A stretch of 64,000 nucleotides of DNA from Chryseobacterium sp. BLS98 (GTDB taxonomy: Bacteria > Bacteroidota > Bacteroidia > Flavobacteriales > Weeksellaceae), in assembly GCF_001045445.1 (NCBI RefSeq), contig NZ_LFNF01000002.1, forward strand, positions 62,001 through 126,000. The letters are read 5' to 3'. Below the pieces are notes generated by a model. It did no database searches. It was given only the letters and a program-made list of their open reading frames with translations, and was not told the origin of the DNA. The translations under genes were made by a program, and so were the position numbers. This document shows positions 1-10,517 of this stretch, piece after piece. The first letter of the stretch is position 1. Every line of letters begins with the position of its first letter.

Positions 1-1192
1 GGATGGGCTTATTTTTAGGTGGCTCTGCATCTCCAAAAACCGTTTTTCCGCCAAAGCGAAACGAATTCTGCCTTTCTTCTTCGATAACCTTCTGGATATC
101 AAAATCAGGAGTAAAATCTTTTTCGGTAGCAGCTACAATCTGATGCAGCTTGTTTAAGGTATTCAGCTTATCGGAGTTTCCGAGTTTGGATTTTTCTATT
201 CCTTTCCTGAGAATATTGATGCTTTCATCATAGGTTTTGGTAGGAACCGGGAAAGGGTGTCCGTCCTTACCTCCATGGGCAAATGAAAATCTGGCCGGAT
301 CCGCAAACCTTGAAGGTGCCCCGTGGATCACTTCACTGACTAACGCCAGGGATTGCATAGTCCTCGGACCTACTCCTTCCAGCATTAAGAGATCTTCGAA
401 ATTTTGAGGCTGCTGTTCACGGGTAACATACAGAAGGGCTCCCAGACGTTTCAGATCTACATCTGAAGCCTGTACATCATGGTGGGCAGGAAGAATTAAC
501 CTTGAAAAGTCTTTCATCACATCAATGGAATCGGTATGCGAAATGTCCAGAATTCCTTTCCTGTTTTCTGAGGCATCAGCATCGGTAAGATTAAGGATTT
601 TCCCTCTTGAAATACCATTGATTCCTGTATGAGGCTCTTCTACAAATGATTTTATATTTTCCGAATGCCAGTGATAGCGTCTTGCTGTGCCATCGGACTC
701 GTGCATTCCCTGCTGCACTACACTCCAGCTTCCATTGTCTGCCAAAATAAAATTATGGAGATAAAGCTGGTAACCATCCTGGATGGCTGTATTATCTACT
801 TTTGCGGAAAGTTTGCTGGCTTTTACCAGTTCATGACCGTTGAGGCCTGTTTGATCCGCAATCTGAAGAAGCTCTGAAGGGGTTTCTTTCGAAAATTTTC
901 CTTTTCCTCCACAAATATACAGCCCTAATGATTTTGAATTTGGATTAATGGAACGTTTCAAAGCTCCCATCACTGATGTGGTAATCCCTGAAGAATGCCA
1001 GTCCATGCCCATCACCGCTCCAAAACTCTGAAACCAAAACGGATCTGCCAGTCTTCTGAGAACCTCATCTTTCCCATAATCCATCAGGATGACTTCTATA
1101 ATGGAAAGTCCGAGCGCAGACATCCTTTCGTAAAGCCACGGCGGGACTTTTCCGTAATGTAATGGCAGATCTGCAGTTCCTGAACGTTTCAT
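1..1192 (-). CDS. DUF763 family protein (3' end outside window)
   Basis: The reverse strand reads openly from an ATG at 1192 to the window edge (397 codons, no stop), so the C-terminus is missing. The product begins MKRSGTADLPLHYGKVPPWL, the typical start of DUF763 proteins. Around residues 240-260 it has a helix-hairpin-helix-like stretch (LLMLEGVGPRTMQSLALVSE), which in other families contacts DNA. DUF763 has no established biochemical role; links to DNA or RNA handling are speculation based on that motif. No signal peptide or membrane segment is visible, so it should be cytoplasmic. It is the most upstream gene of a run of reverse-strand genes, and a dispersed repeat lies just behind its start. 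The family call is firm; the function is unknown. Confidence 0.85.
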   Translation of the reverse strand, partial: MKRSGTADLPLHYGKVPPWLYERMSALGLSIIEVILMDYGKDEVLRRLADPFWFQSFGAVMGMDWHSSGITTSVMGALKRSINPNSKSLGLYICGGKGKFSKETPSELLQIADQTGLNGHELVKASKLSAKVDNTAIQDGYQLYLHNFILADNGSWSVVQQGMHESDGTARRYHWHSENIKSFVEEPHTGINGISRGKILNLTDADASENRKGILDISHTDSIDVMKDFSRLILPAHHDVQASDVDLKRLGALLYVTREQQPQNFEDLLMLEGVGPRTMQSLALVSEVIHGAPSRFADPARFSFAHGGKDGHPFPVPTKTYDESINILRKGIEKSKLGNSDKLNTLNKLHQIVAATEKDFTPDFDIQKVIEEERQNSFRFGGKTVFGDAEPPKNKPI

Positions 1193-1280
1193 TCTACAAA
1201 GGTAGTTATCATATTATTATTTTTTGATGATCCGAATCATTAAGTTTTAGCTAAAGCCATAGGGTAATTATTTTTTTAAG

Positions 1281-1308
1281 AACGGCCTAAAACCCGTTCC
1301 TATTGAAT
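1281..1308. repeat. Dispersed intergenic repeat, copy 1
   Basis: A 28-bp intergenic unit with a short inverted core (aacgg...cccgtt) followed by cctattgaat. Two related copies lie at 41214-41241 and 57818-57845, always between genes. It looks like a small REP-like element. Confidence 0.6.
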
Positions 1309-1330
1309 CCATTAAAATCTATTGGTTCAA

Positions 1331-1735
1331 CTAATGAATGGAGAAAAATTCCAGGTCTTTATGCTTCTCTTCATCAAATTCTTCATTGAAAATGATTTTA
1401 TTTCCGAAAGGATCATCTACAGTGAATGATACTGCTCCATAAAATGTTTTCTCCAATCCGGGACGGTTGTATTTATACTTTTTATCCAGCAGCTCTTTAT
1501 GATATTCAGCAATTCCCTGCCCCCAGATAAATACACGGCTGCCGGGAGTCCCATCGCCATGATGTTCGCTTAAATGAAGGAGAATATTTCCTTTTTTCAC
1601 TTCCATATAAACGGGGGTATTTTCTTCGAAATGATGCTCCCACACGATCTCAAAACCGAGCCAGTCTATATAGAATTCCACTGTTTTACTGTAATCAAAA
1701 ATTCTCAATACCGGAATAACCTTTTCTGCTTTCAT
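1331..1735 (-). CDS. VOC-fold (glyoxalase/bleomycin-resistance-like) protein
   Basis: A 134-residue cytoplasmic protein with two beta-alpha-beta-beta-beta halves of the vicinal oxygen chelate fold. It begins with a strand ending PVLRIFDYSKTVEFYIDWLG, and the second half carries VSFTVDDPFGNKIIFNEE, a common VOC ending. Length and organisation match bleomycin-binding or glyoxalase-like members that bind a small ligand or metal. The substrate cannot be read from the sequence, and resistance should not be assumed. The next gene (1772-2119) is a second, different VOC protein on the same strand with a gap of only 36 bp, so they are probably co-transcribed. The start is the ATG at 1735. Confidence 0.8.
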   Translation of the reverse strand: MKAEKVIPVLRIFDYSKTVEFYIDWLGFEIVWEHHFEENTPVYMEVKKGNILLHLSEHHGDGTPGSRVFIWGQGIAEYHKELLDKKYKYNRPGLEKTFYGAVSFTVDDPFGNKIIFNEEFDEEKHKDLEFFSIH

Positions 1736-1771
1736 GGTTAATGGTTTTTATTTCTTATTGCCTATTGCAAA

Positions 1772-2119
1772 CTAAATATGCTGAAGTATATTAATCAGAT
1801 TTCCAAACGGGTCTTTCACAAAAAACCTTCGTACACCCCAATCTTCATTGGTGATTCCGTAAACGATCTCAAAACCTGCAAGCTTCATTTTCTCACAGAG
1901 TTTATCTACATTGTCTACTTCTATTGAAAGTAAAGGAACTTCCGTATTGTTTCCGCCCTGAGCAGCAAAACTGACCTGAACTTTAGCTTCCTGCTCATTT
2001 CCAAAAGTTTTGATCCATCCGTGATCCATCAGGATTTTCATACCTAAAATATCCTGATAAAAAAGATCGGCTTTTGAAAGATCTTCTGTTTTTATATTAG
2101 CGACAATTCTTTTGATCAT
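1772..2119 (-). CDS. VOC-fold protein
   Basis: A 115-residue single-module vicinal oxygen chelate protein. It opens MIKRIVANIKTEDLSKADLF, then has the LGMKILMDHGWIKTF strand pair, and closes with VRRFFVKDPFGNLINILQH, the usual second-half signature (DPFGN). It is short and soluble and probably works as a dimer, as such proteins usually do. It lies directly upstream of the VOC gene at 1331-1735 in the same transcription unit. The two are not close copies, so this is not a recent duplication. The ligand is unknown. The tpx terminator at 2148-2186 separates it from the peroxidase gene behind it. Confidence 0.8.
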   Translation of the reverse strand: MIKRIVANIKTEDLSKADLFYQDILGMKILMDHGWIKTFGNEQEAKVQVSFAAQGGNNTEVPLLSIEVDNVDKLCEKMKLAGFEIVYGITNEDWGVRRFFVKDPFGNLINILQHI

Positions 2120-2147
2120 TATGGAATTATTTAGAAATTCTTAATGC

Positions 2148-2186
2148 CTAAAAAGCCTTGCAAAAACATAGGGTCTGCAAGGCTTT
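2148..2186 (-). terminator. Intrinsic terminator of tpx
   Basis: An 11-bp perfect stem (2152-2162 with 2176-2186) sits just past the tpx stop at 2206, but on the reverse strand it is followed by only a short T run. Confidence 0.7.
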
Positions 2187-2205
2187 CTGCAAAAATTATT
2201 GTTTT

Positions 2206-2706
2206 CTATTTATTCAGGGCATCAATTGCTGCGCTGTAGTCAGGCTCATGGACAATTTCTGAAACCTGTTCTGTGTAAACAACTTTATTGTTCTCGTCCG
2301 TCACAATCACTGCACGGCTTAACAATCCTTTCATTGGAGAATCTGTAATTGTCACTTCATAATCGTCACCAAAGCTGCTTCTGAAATCTGAAAGGGTTTC
2401 TACATTATTTAAACCTTCCGCTGCACAGAATCTTCCCAATGCAAAAGGAAGATCTTTGGAAACATTGATCACTACAGTATTATCTAGTTTCGAAGCTTCT
2501 TCGTTGAATTTTCTTGCAGAAGCGGCACAAATTCCCGTATCAATACTTGGAAAAATATTGAATACTTTCTTTTTACCGTCAAAATCAGAAAGAAGTTTCA
2601 CATTCAGATTGGAATCTACCAATGCAAAATCTCTTACAGTTGTTCCTACTGAGGGGAGAGTTCCTATTGTATTTACCGGATTTCCTTTAAGTGTAATTGC
2701 TGCCAT
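2206..2706 (-). CDS. tpx: Thiol peroxidase (Tpx), cytoplasmic
   Basis: A 166-residue atypical 2-Cys peroxiredoxin that reduces hydroperoxides using thioredoxin. The peroxidatic cysteine is in [16 protein letters not shown] and the resolving cysteine in [12 protein letters not shown], both with normal family context. The C-terminal [19 protein letters not shown] is also typical. The reading frame stays open to 2739, but a TAAATTTG -7 box at 2727-2734 would place the transcription start downstream of that codon. The ATG at 2706 ([12 protein letters not shown]) also matches the usual N-terminus, so it was chosen. No signal peptide is present, unlike the second tpx at 24200-24757. It is a monocistronic gene with its own terminator. 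Confidence 0.93.
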   Translation of the reverse strand: MAAITLKGNPVNTIGTLPSVGTTVRDFALVDSNLNVKLLSDFDGKKKVFNIFPSIDTGICAASARKFNEEASKLDNTVVINVSKDLPFALGRFCAAEGLNNVETLSDFRSSFGDDYEVTITDSPMKGLLSRAVIVTDENNKVVYTEQVSEIVHEPDYSAAIDALNK

Positions 2707-2726
2707 AATTTTATTTTTTAGTTTTT

Positions 2727-2734
2727 CAAATTTA
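2727..2734 (-). promoter_or_regulatory. -7 box of tpx
   Basis: TAAATTTG on the reverse strand matches the Bacteroidota TAnnTTTG element. No clear -33 TTG lies at 19 bp, so the call is moderate. It helps to decide the tpx start. Confidence 0.45.
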
Positions 2735-2868
2735 CTCAAAATAGAAGGCTTTACAGATCAATGAAAGGTTAAATAATTCTTAAAGTAAAAATAAAAAAAC
2801 TTATCTGTTGCCAATAATTTACCTGAAACAAATTTTAATTATATTCGCAATCCAAAAAAATAATAACC

Positions 2869-3321
2869 ATGCGAAAAAAAATTACTTTCCTGCTCTTCGG
2901 GGTACCGGTTTTTGGTTTCGCTCAGTCTGTGATCGGCAACATCAATTCCGGGGCAGTTTCTGATACCAATTTCACGCATTCCGTAGGCGAAATCTATGTA
3001 ATCCCTGCCGATCCCAATCAGGCCAACTCAGGGACTATGGGGATGTTCTACCAGTCTGTTCTGCAGGTTCTGGGTGTTAAAGAACTTGAAAAAGACAATG
3101 TCAAGATTTATCCCAACCCTACTACCGATTTTGTTCACATTACTTTAAACTCCAGGACAAAAATTGAAGAGGCTGAAGTGTATGATACTTCGGGAAGACT
3201 TGTTTTAACAATAAAACCGGACAATGGGAAACTGGATCTGCGCAGTCTGAATTCCGGGATTTATATGATCTCATTTAAAAATCCCGACATCAAACCTATT
3301 AAAATCATTAAAAAACCTTAA
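2869..3321 (+). CDS. Small secreted protein with T9SS C-terminal sorting domain
   Basis: A 150-residue protein with an N-terminal signal peptide (MRKKITFLLFGVPVFGFAQ, cleavage near residue 19). A short central region of about 50 residues follows. The C-terminal ~75 residues are a type A sorting domain of the type IX secretion system: VKIYPNPTTDFVHITL, then YDTSGRLVL, then LNSGIYMISFKN. The protein should be exported by Sec, carried over the outer membrane by T9SS and released or anchored after tail cleavage. The cargo part, starting VIGNINSGAVSDTNFTHSVG, is short and carries no recognisable enzyme domain. It precedes the frameshifted gene at 3332 by only 10 bp, so the two form one operon, perhaps of surface or adhesion proteins. 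Confidence 0.85.
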   Translation: MRKKITFLLFGVPVFGFAQSVIGNINSGAVSDTNFTHSVGEIYVIPADPNQANSGTMGMFYQSVLQVLGVKELEKDNVKIYPNPTTDFVHITLNSRTKIEEAEVYDTSGRLVLTIKPDNGKLDLRSLNSGIYMISFKNPDIKPIKIIKKP

Positions 3322-3331
3322 AAACATAAAC

Positions 3332-4440
3332 ATGAAAAAATTTTACGCTACAATAGGATTATTTATCGCTACACTTCTAAGTGCACAGGTTCCACAGGCT
3401 TTCAGCTATCAGACTATTGCTTTTAATACTTCGGGTGCACCCATTGCTAACGGAAATGTTTCTTTAAAAATCAGCATTCTGGAAAACAGTGCTACCGGAA
3501 CTGTTTTGTATACGGAAACTCATAATAAAACCACCAATGCCAAAGGTCTGGTTAATCTTAATATTGGCCAGGGAACCCCTACTACCGGTAATTTTGGCAG
3601 CATTAACTGGGGAACAAAACTAAATTTGTAAAAGTGGAAATGGACCCTCAAGGAGGTTCCAGTTACACCAACGTTGGTGTGAACCAGCTGACGAGTGTTC
3701 CTTATGCACAGGTGAGCAAAACTGTTGTAACCGGTGCTGGTCAGGGAATTACTTTAGTTTCTCCGAATGGCACTAATTACACATTAAACGTAAGTGATTC
3801 CGGAACATTGAATTTACCAGTAAGTTCAGTATCCACCTCCCAACTACCTGCTAACTTGTATATGTACGGAAGTTATAATAATTTCACTGCAACCTCAGCA
3901 GATCTGATGCGAAATGACGGAAGTAAGGTAGGGTATAAATATTTACCTGCGAATTCCCAGATCAAGTTCATTGCTGCGCAGAATGCGAGTGCACAAAACT
4001 ATGGTTCGGACAGCCAGACTAATTTGGTTCCCAACGGAAGTGTTTATAACATTTCTTCCAACGGATTTTACAAGATAGAAATTACGAACTTTATAGGGAA
4101 TCCTGTAAGAACATTTAACTTCAGCCCAGGCATCAGTTTAAATACTACTGGTTCCGGTTCTCCGGTAGTTTCTCCGTTAAGCTACAATCCGGCAACAAGC
4201 AAGTTTTCTTTTAATCTCACTGGTGTAACCTCCTCAAATTTCACAGGATTTACTATCAGTCTTTCTCCGGGAGGATCTACAGGTACTGAAATTCTGGGAG
4301 ATAATCTGAATGATGGAAACCTTGATATCAACGGTACCCCTATGCTGATTCCGAATCTCACTTCAGTTCCAAAAAATTTCAAGATTGAGTTTAACATCAA
4401 TTTTGATGCTACCGGAACTTATACAATTACACAAATATAA
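3332..4440 (+). pseudogene. Secreted protein gene broken by a single frameshift
   Basis: Two adjoining open frames (3332-3631 and 3634-4440) together give one protein of about 369 residues. The first has a signal peptide (MKKFYATIGLFIATLLSAQ) and runs to INWGTKLNL then stop. The second frame reads TKFVKVEMDPQGGSSYTNVG, which is the expected continuation of the WGTNTxF motif of this secreted family. Removal of one base near aacaaaactaaattt (about 3615-3625) explains everything. The second half continues for 268 codons without decay, so the lesion is recent, a sequencing error, or a recoding site. The remaining domain, with YMYGSYNNFTATSADLM, vaguely resembles outer-membrane glycan-binding modules, but I do not assign a function. 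Confidence 0.75.
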
Positions 4441-4444
4441 ACTT

Positions 4445-4467
4445 AAGAGGCCAATGCCTCTTTTTTT
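4445..4467 (+). terminator. Intrinsic terminator after 4440
   Basis: A 7-bp stem (4445-4451 with 4456-4462), loop caat, is followed by a T run just behind the stop of the frameshifted gene. Confidence 0.75.
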
Positions 4468-4480
4468 ATTTTAAAATACC

Positions 4481-4510
4481 TTCATAAAACAATCATATTT
4501 AGTAAATTTG
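4481..4510 (+). promoter_or_regulatory. Promoter of icd
   Basis: TTC, a 19-bp spacer and TAAATTTG (4503-4510) match the Bacteroidota sigma-A pattern TTG-N19-TAnnTTTG except for one base in the -33 element. The icd ATG follows 37 bp downstream. Confidence 0.5.
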
Positions 4511-4534
4511 TGATTCTTAAAAATCAAATAATAA

Positions 4535-6766
<2,232 letters not shown>

Positions 6767-6786
6767 TTCCTGAATTGATACAAATG

Positions 6787-6813
6787 AAAGCTCCTTTTTT
6801 AAGGAGCTTTTTT
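6787..6813 (+). terminator. Intrinsic terminator of icd
   Basis: A 10-bp perfect stem (6787-6796 with 6801-6810) and T run directly behind icd. Confidence 0.85.
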
Positions 6814-6941
6814 ATTTAAATGCTTTTATATATTTCAAAGGTCTTCTGTAGACTCCCAATCGGTCATTTAAGCAATAATTTCCCAGATGTCCTGCAATAT
6901 TCCGTAGGTTAAGTTTCTTCTTTGCCCTTAAAAATTCCATT

Positions 6942-7009
6942 TTCACCGTTTGATTTGTCCGGTTCGCCTACCTTTACATTTCAAAATTTCCTTTAAGCCT
7001 ATACTTTTG
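6942..7009 (+). promoter_or_regulatory. Promoter with conserved upstream element (copy A), P460 operon
   Basis: TTCACC (6942-6947), TTTGTCCGG (6954-6962) and TTCGCC (6963-6968) lie upstream of a -7 box TACTTTTG (7002-7009) with TTC 19 bp before it. The same set recurs at the same spacing before the DUF1223 gene (10433-10500). TTCACC and TTCGCC are direct repeats 21 bp apart, the spacing expected for two LytTR half-sites. Binding by the regulator at 9636-10397 is inferred. Confidence 0.55.
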
Positions 7010-7030
7010 AGCCATAAAAATAATATCGTT

Positions 7031-8011
7031 ATGGACTCATCAAAGAAAAAAAGAACAGCAAAGCCAATAGCCATCATATTTCTGGCGGTTATGGCAATAT
7101 TTGCTGCCTTACAGCTTTTCAACCCACCTCTGGAAGGAAAGCCTGTAGCCAAAAAAATTGAAGCCCCACAGGAAGTGCTTGCCATCCTGGAAAATTCATG
7201 CTTTAACTGCCACTCCAATGAACAGAATTTAAGCTGGTATGATAAGGTGGCTCCTATTTCATGGGCTGTGAACAAAGACGTTAAGAGAGCAAAAGAAGTT
7301 TTAAACTTTTCGGAATGGAATGTTTCTCCGGCCGAGCACCAAGGGAAGATGTATGCCATTTTAAATATGATGCAAAGCGGAAAAATGCCGCTTCATGAGT
7401 ATACTCTGCTCCATCCTTCAGCCAAAATAACCCCAAAAGATATCGAAACGATCAGAAAATACACCCTTTCATTATCCGGCCTCAATACGGTTAAAGAAAA
7501 AAAAGATCCGCATCAAAATATTGAAATCAGCCAGGGTTCTGTTCCATCCAAATTTCCTGTTTCGCCCAACGGCGTAAAGTATACGGATGATTTTAAAAAC
7601 TGGAAAGTGATCAGTATGAGCACCCTTTTCGACCACTCCATCAGGGTTATTTATGGAAATGATATGGCGGTAAAAGCTGTTGAAACGGAAAATTTTCACC
7701 CCTGGCCGGACGGAAGCGTTATTGTAAAATCAGTTTGGAAGCAGGAACAATTGGCAGACGGAGAAGTGAGAGCCAGGGAATTTATCAATGCTCAATTTAT
7801 GGTGAAAGACTCTAAAAAATATACAGATACAGAAGGTTGGGGATTTGCCAAATTTTCAGGAAATGATCTTCATCCTACCGGTAAAACAGCCTCATTTGCA
7901 AAAGAATCATGCATCGCCTGCCATCGGCAGCTGGCTGAAAAAACAGGATATCTGTTTGATGTCCCAATGAAAGTCAATACTGAAAGATTAATTAAAAACC
8001 TTGAGAAATAA
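7031..8011 (+). CDS. Di-haem protein: haem-binding domain plus cytochrome P460
   Basis: A 326-residue periplasmic protein anchored by one N-terminal membrane segment (about residues 12-30). Two c-type haem motifs are visible: CFNCH at 57-61 inside an N-terminal haem-binding domain (EVLAILENSCFNCHSNEQNL, then YDKVAPISWAV), and CIACH at 294-298 near the end of a cytochrome P460 domain. P460 proteins elsewhere oxidise hydroxylamine or detoxify NO-related compounds; here the electron partner is unknown. The frame is open further upstream, but the ATG at 7031 gives a proper membrane anchor and lies 22 bp past the -7 box. It overlaps the next gene by one base (taATG), so they are translated together. 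Confidence 0.85.
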   Translation: MDSSKKKRTAKPIAIIFLAVMAIFAALQLFNPPLEGKPVAKKIEAPQEVLAILENSCFNCHSNEQNLSWYDKVAPISWAVNKDVKRAKEVLNFSEWNVSPAEHQGKMYAILNMMQSGKMPLHEYTLLHPSAKITPKDIETIRKYTLSLSGLNTVKEKKDPHQNIEISQGSVPSKFPVSPNGVKYTDDFKNWKVISMSTLFDHSIRVIYGNDMAVKAVETENFHPWPDGSVIVKSVWKQEQLADGEVRAREFINAQFMVKDSKKYTDTEGWGFAKFSGNDLHPTGKTASFAKESCIACHRQLAEKTGYLFDVPMKVNTERLIKNLEK

Positions 8012-8451
8012 TGAAAAAAGCACTATTCACCACCTTGTCAATCTGCGCTTTGTTTACTGCCTGTAAAATTGATGAACCGGATAAAGATTTAAAGCGTATT
8101 GTTTTTGACCCCGGAGATTTAAAATTTATTTCCACCTCATTAAATACCCAAAAGGAAACTTCATCCGCACTGTATGGCAACCCGCAGGCCCTGGCATCAT
8201 TATCAAGCGGAAAACCTGACCTGGAAAACAATTCTATTATAAAACTGGTTACCTGGAAGTACCATGACAATCCGCAATACACCGGAGGAACGATTACCGG
8301 AGAGTTACTTAGTGTAGAAACACTTCAGGCTGATAATAAGGGGAAAATTTCCTATCAGATCACGAATACATCAGCCACGGCACCTGTGGCATCTGATAAA
8401 GAAGAACGGATACGGTATATCATAAGCTACAAGCCTGTCTTGAGACCTTAA
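8011..8451 (+). CDS. Lipoprotein of unknown function, partner of P460 protein
   Basis: A 146-residue predicted lipoprotein. The signal MKKALFTTLSICALFTAC ends in a lipobox with the acylated cysteine at residue 18, followed by KIDEPDKDL. The mature part is small, polar and without cysteines. It includes SKFISTSLN-like and VTWKYHDNPQYTGGTITGEL stretches but no domain I recognise. Its start overlaps the stop of the haem protein by one base, so the two form a tight operon and probably act in the same periplasmic process. It is followed by a strong terminator that isolates the pair from the histidine kinase gene. Confidence 0.75.
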   Translation: MKKALFTTLSICALFTACKIDEPDKDLKRIVFDPGDLKFISTSLNTQKETSSALYGNPQALASLSSGKPDLENNSIIKLVTWKYHDNPQYTGGTITGELLSVETLQADNKGKISYQITNTSATAPVASDKEERIRYIISYKPVLRP

Positions 8452-8491
8452 AAACTACTGAAGCTGAATTTCTCAGCTTCAGTAGTTTTTG
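8451..8491 (+). terminator. Strong intrinsic terminator of the P460 operon
   Basis: A perfect 17-bp stem (8451-8467 with 8473-8489) ending in a T run, starting in the stop codon of the lipoprotein gene. Confidence 0.9.
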
Positions 8492-8638
8492 TGAATAATC
8501 AATTTTTACCTGTGCAAAGCCAATAGTTAATTTTTCTAAGCGAAAAAAATTCACAGACAAAGCGAATTCACTTTTAAACATTCACCATTATATTTCTAAA
8601 AAAGCATTAATTTCACCTTTTAAAACCTCACTGTTTTC

Positions 8639-9655
8639 ATGCAGCAGCAAAAAATAAAAATTTCACCAGCCATCATCTGGATAAGTTCCTTGTTCCTGGG
8701 AATTTTATCTTCTGTACCCCAGCTGGCCTCCCATGAGTTCAACTGGAAGGAAGCTGTGGTAAATTCAGCAATAACGGCGGCATTTTCCATCATAATGTGG
8801 TATCTCAATATTTATTTCTTAAACCGAAGTGAAGGCAAACGGAGACAGGATATTTCGTATTCAAGGCTGCTGACTGTGCTGGCATTCGGAATGGTGATCA
8901 TGTTCGGGCTCGCCTGGATTCAGCAGCTCATTCTGTCCCATATCAATTTTGGACCTGTGATGCTGATGGTGGAAGTCCGTGGAATCCTGATCAATCTTGT
9001 ATGTTATATGTTTCTGACCCTGCTTCAGAATAACTATGCAGGCCAGCAGATTCAGCTGGAGCTGGAAAAAGTGAAAAGTGACAATCTCGGGGCCCAATAT
9101 GAATTACTGAAACAGCAGGTAAATCCCCATTTTCTTTTCAACAGCCTGAATACTTTAAAATCGATGGCAGAGACCCATGATTCCGAGACGGTAGACTTTA
9201 TCATTAAACTTTCTGACTTTTACAGATTTACACTTGAAAGCAGAAAACTCGACCTTATCACGGTGCAGGAAGAAATGAAAATCATAGAGGCTTATCTTTT
9301 TCTTCAGAAAGCACGTTTTGGCGAAGGAATATCATTTACAAATGAGCTTAAAAATGAAGACCTTAAGACTCTCATCCCTCCTTTTACCCTGCAGCTTCTG
9401 GTAGAAAACTGTATCAAGCACAATATTGTATCCCAAAGCAAGCCACTTCATATCAGAATCTACAGCTCTGAAGACAGAATTGTTATTGAGAATCCTATTC
9501 AGCGGAAAATTGCAGCAGAAGAATCTTTAGGTGTAGGCCTTGATAATATAAAAATGCGTTTCAGCCATCTGCTGGATCAGGAAATAGAAATATATTCAGA
9601 CGAAAAAACTTTTCAAATAAAATTACCTTTGATCCATGAATATCATCATCATTGA
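8639..9655 (+). CDS. LytS-type sensor histidine kinase
   Basis: A 338-residue membrane histidine kinase of the His_kinase (PF06580) class. Four hydrophobic segments lie at about 12-32, 42-62, 77-99 and 108-130. A short coiled linker follows, then the phospho-acceptor motif QVNPHFLFNSLNTLKS with His164. A compact ATPase domain ends the protein (LLVENCIKHN, then GVGLDNIKMRF). There is no extracellular sensor domain of note, so the signal is probably read within the membrane. The last 20 bp overlap the regulator gene at 9636, so both proteins are made together as a two-component pair. The neighbouring redox genes on both sides share a promoter element and are likely targets. Confidence 0.92.
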   Translation: MQQQKIKISPAIIWISSLFLGILSSVPQLASHEFNWKEAVVNSAITAAFSIIMWYLNIYFLNRSEGKRRQDISYSRLLTVLAFGMVIMFGLAWIQQLILSHINFGPVMLMVEVRGILINLVCYMFLTLLQNNYAGQQIQLELEKVKSDNLGAQYELLKQQVNPHFLFNSLNTLKSMAETHDSETVDFIIKLSDFYRFTLESRKLDLITVQEEMKIIEAYLFLQKARFGEGISFTNELKNEDLKTLIPPFTLQLLVENCIKHNIVSQSKPLHIRIYSSEDRIVIENPIQRKIAAEESLGVGLDNIKMRFSHLLDQEIEIYSDEKTFQIKLPLIHEYHHH

Positions 9656-10397
9656 AGACGAGTTTAGGGCGGCAAAATCCCTCCAGAACCTTATTTTAGA
9701 TTTAAAACCAGAATCCAGAATCCTAGGAGTTTATGACAGTATTGAGGCCAGTGTTGAAGCTTTATCTGCCAATATACAGCCGGATCTTATTTTTATGGAT
9801 ATCCAGCTTTCTGACGGGTTGTCGTTTGAAATCTTTAAAGCGGTCGAGATTACATGCCCAGTGATTTTCTGTACTGCTTTTGACCAATATATGCTGGATG
9901 CCTTCAAAAGCAAAGGAGTGGATTATGTACTGAAACCTTTTTCCCGTGAAGATATTTCCGAAGCCCTGAAAAAAGTCGATGAGTTAAAAAAATTCTTCAG
10001 CAAAAATGAATTTCCCGATATTGGATCTCTTTTACAGAAAATAACCCAGCCTGAGGGTAAAAGCAGCTTTCTTGTTTTCAAAAATCAAAAATATACCACG
10101 ATTGCTACCGAAAGTGTTGCCTATTTCTATATCCATAATGAAATTACCCATCTGGTTACATTTGATAAGGAGCAGTTCCAGCTCTCGCAGTCCCTCGGGC
10201 AGGTCGCTGAGCAGGTTTCCGGGAAGCAGTTTTTCAGGATTAACCGCCAGTATCTGGTTAATTTCAAAGCAATCAAAGAAATGGAACATTATTTTCAGCG
10301 TAAAATTCTGGTAAAACTGGTGACTGAAACTCCTGAAAAGCTCCTGATCAACAAAGAAAAAACGCATAGTTTCTTTACCTGGCTGGAAGACCGTTAA
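9636..10397 (+). CDS. LytTR-family response regulator
   Basis: A 253-residue regulator. The N-terminal receiver domain has the acidic pair EDE near residue 7, the phosphorylated Asp55 in LIFMDIQLSDG, and the lysine in DYVLKPFS. The C-terminal LytTR DNA-binding domain spans about residues 145-250 and contains QFFRINRQYLVNFKAIKEME. LytTR proteins bind pairs of ~9-bp direct repeats on one face of the helix. It overlaps the kinase gene by 20 bp. Candidate operators are the repeated elements at 6942-6968 and 10433-10459 before the flanking redox genes. Phosphorylation by the adjacent kinase is established for the family and inferred here. Confidence 0.92.
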   Translation: MNIIIIEDEFRAAKSLQNLILDLKPESRILGVYDSIEASVEALSANIQPDLIFMDIQLSDGLSFEIFKAVEITCPVIFCTAFDQYMLDAFKSKGVDYVLKPFSREDISEALKKVDELKKFFSKNEFPDIGSLLQKITQPEGKSSFLVFKNQKYTTIATESVAYFYIHNEITHLVTFDKEQFQLSQSLGQVAEQVSGKQFFRINRQYLVNFKAIKEMEHYFQRKILVKLVTETPEKLLINKEKTHSFFTWLEDR

Positions 10398-10432
10398 GGT
10401 TAATGTATTTTTTAAGCCTGTATGTTTCCGGG

Positions 10433-10500
10433 TTCGCCTTGCTTTTTGTCCGGCTGACCCTTTTTTATATTCTTTTGCCTTTAAAATGAATCTACTTTTG
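10433..10500 (+). promoter_or_regulatory. Promoter with conserved upstream element (copy B), DUF1223 gene
   Basis: TTCGCC (10433-10438), TTTGTCCGG (10445-10453), CTGACC (10454-10459) and the -7 box TACTTTTG (10493-10500) repeat the layout found before the P460 operon with exactly the same internal distances (offset 3491 throughout). The -33 region is weak, as expected for an activated promoter. Confidence 0.55.
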
Positions 10501-10517
10501 AATCAAATTTAAAAGTT

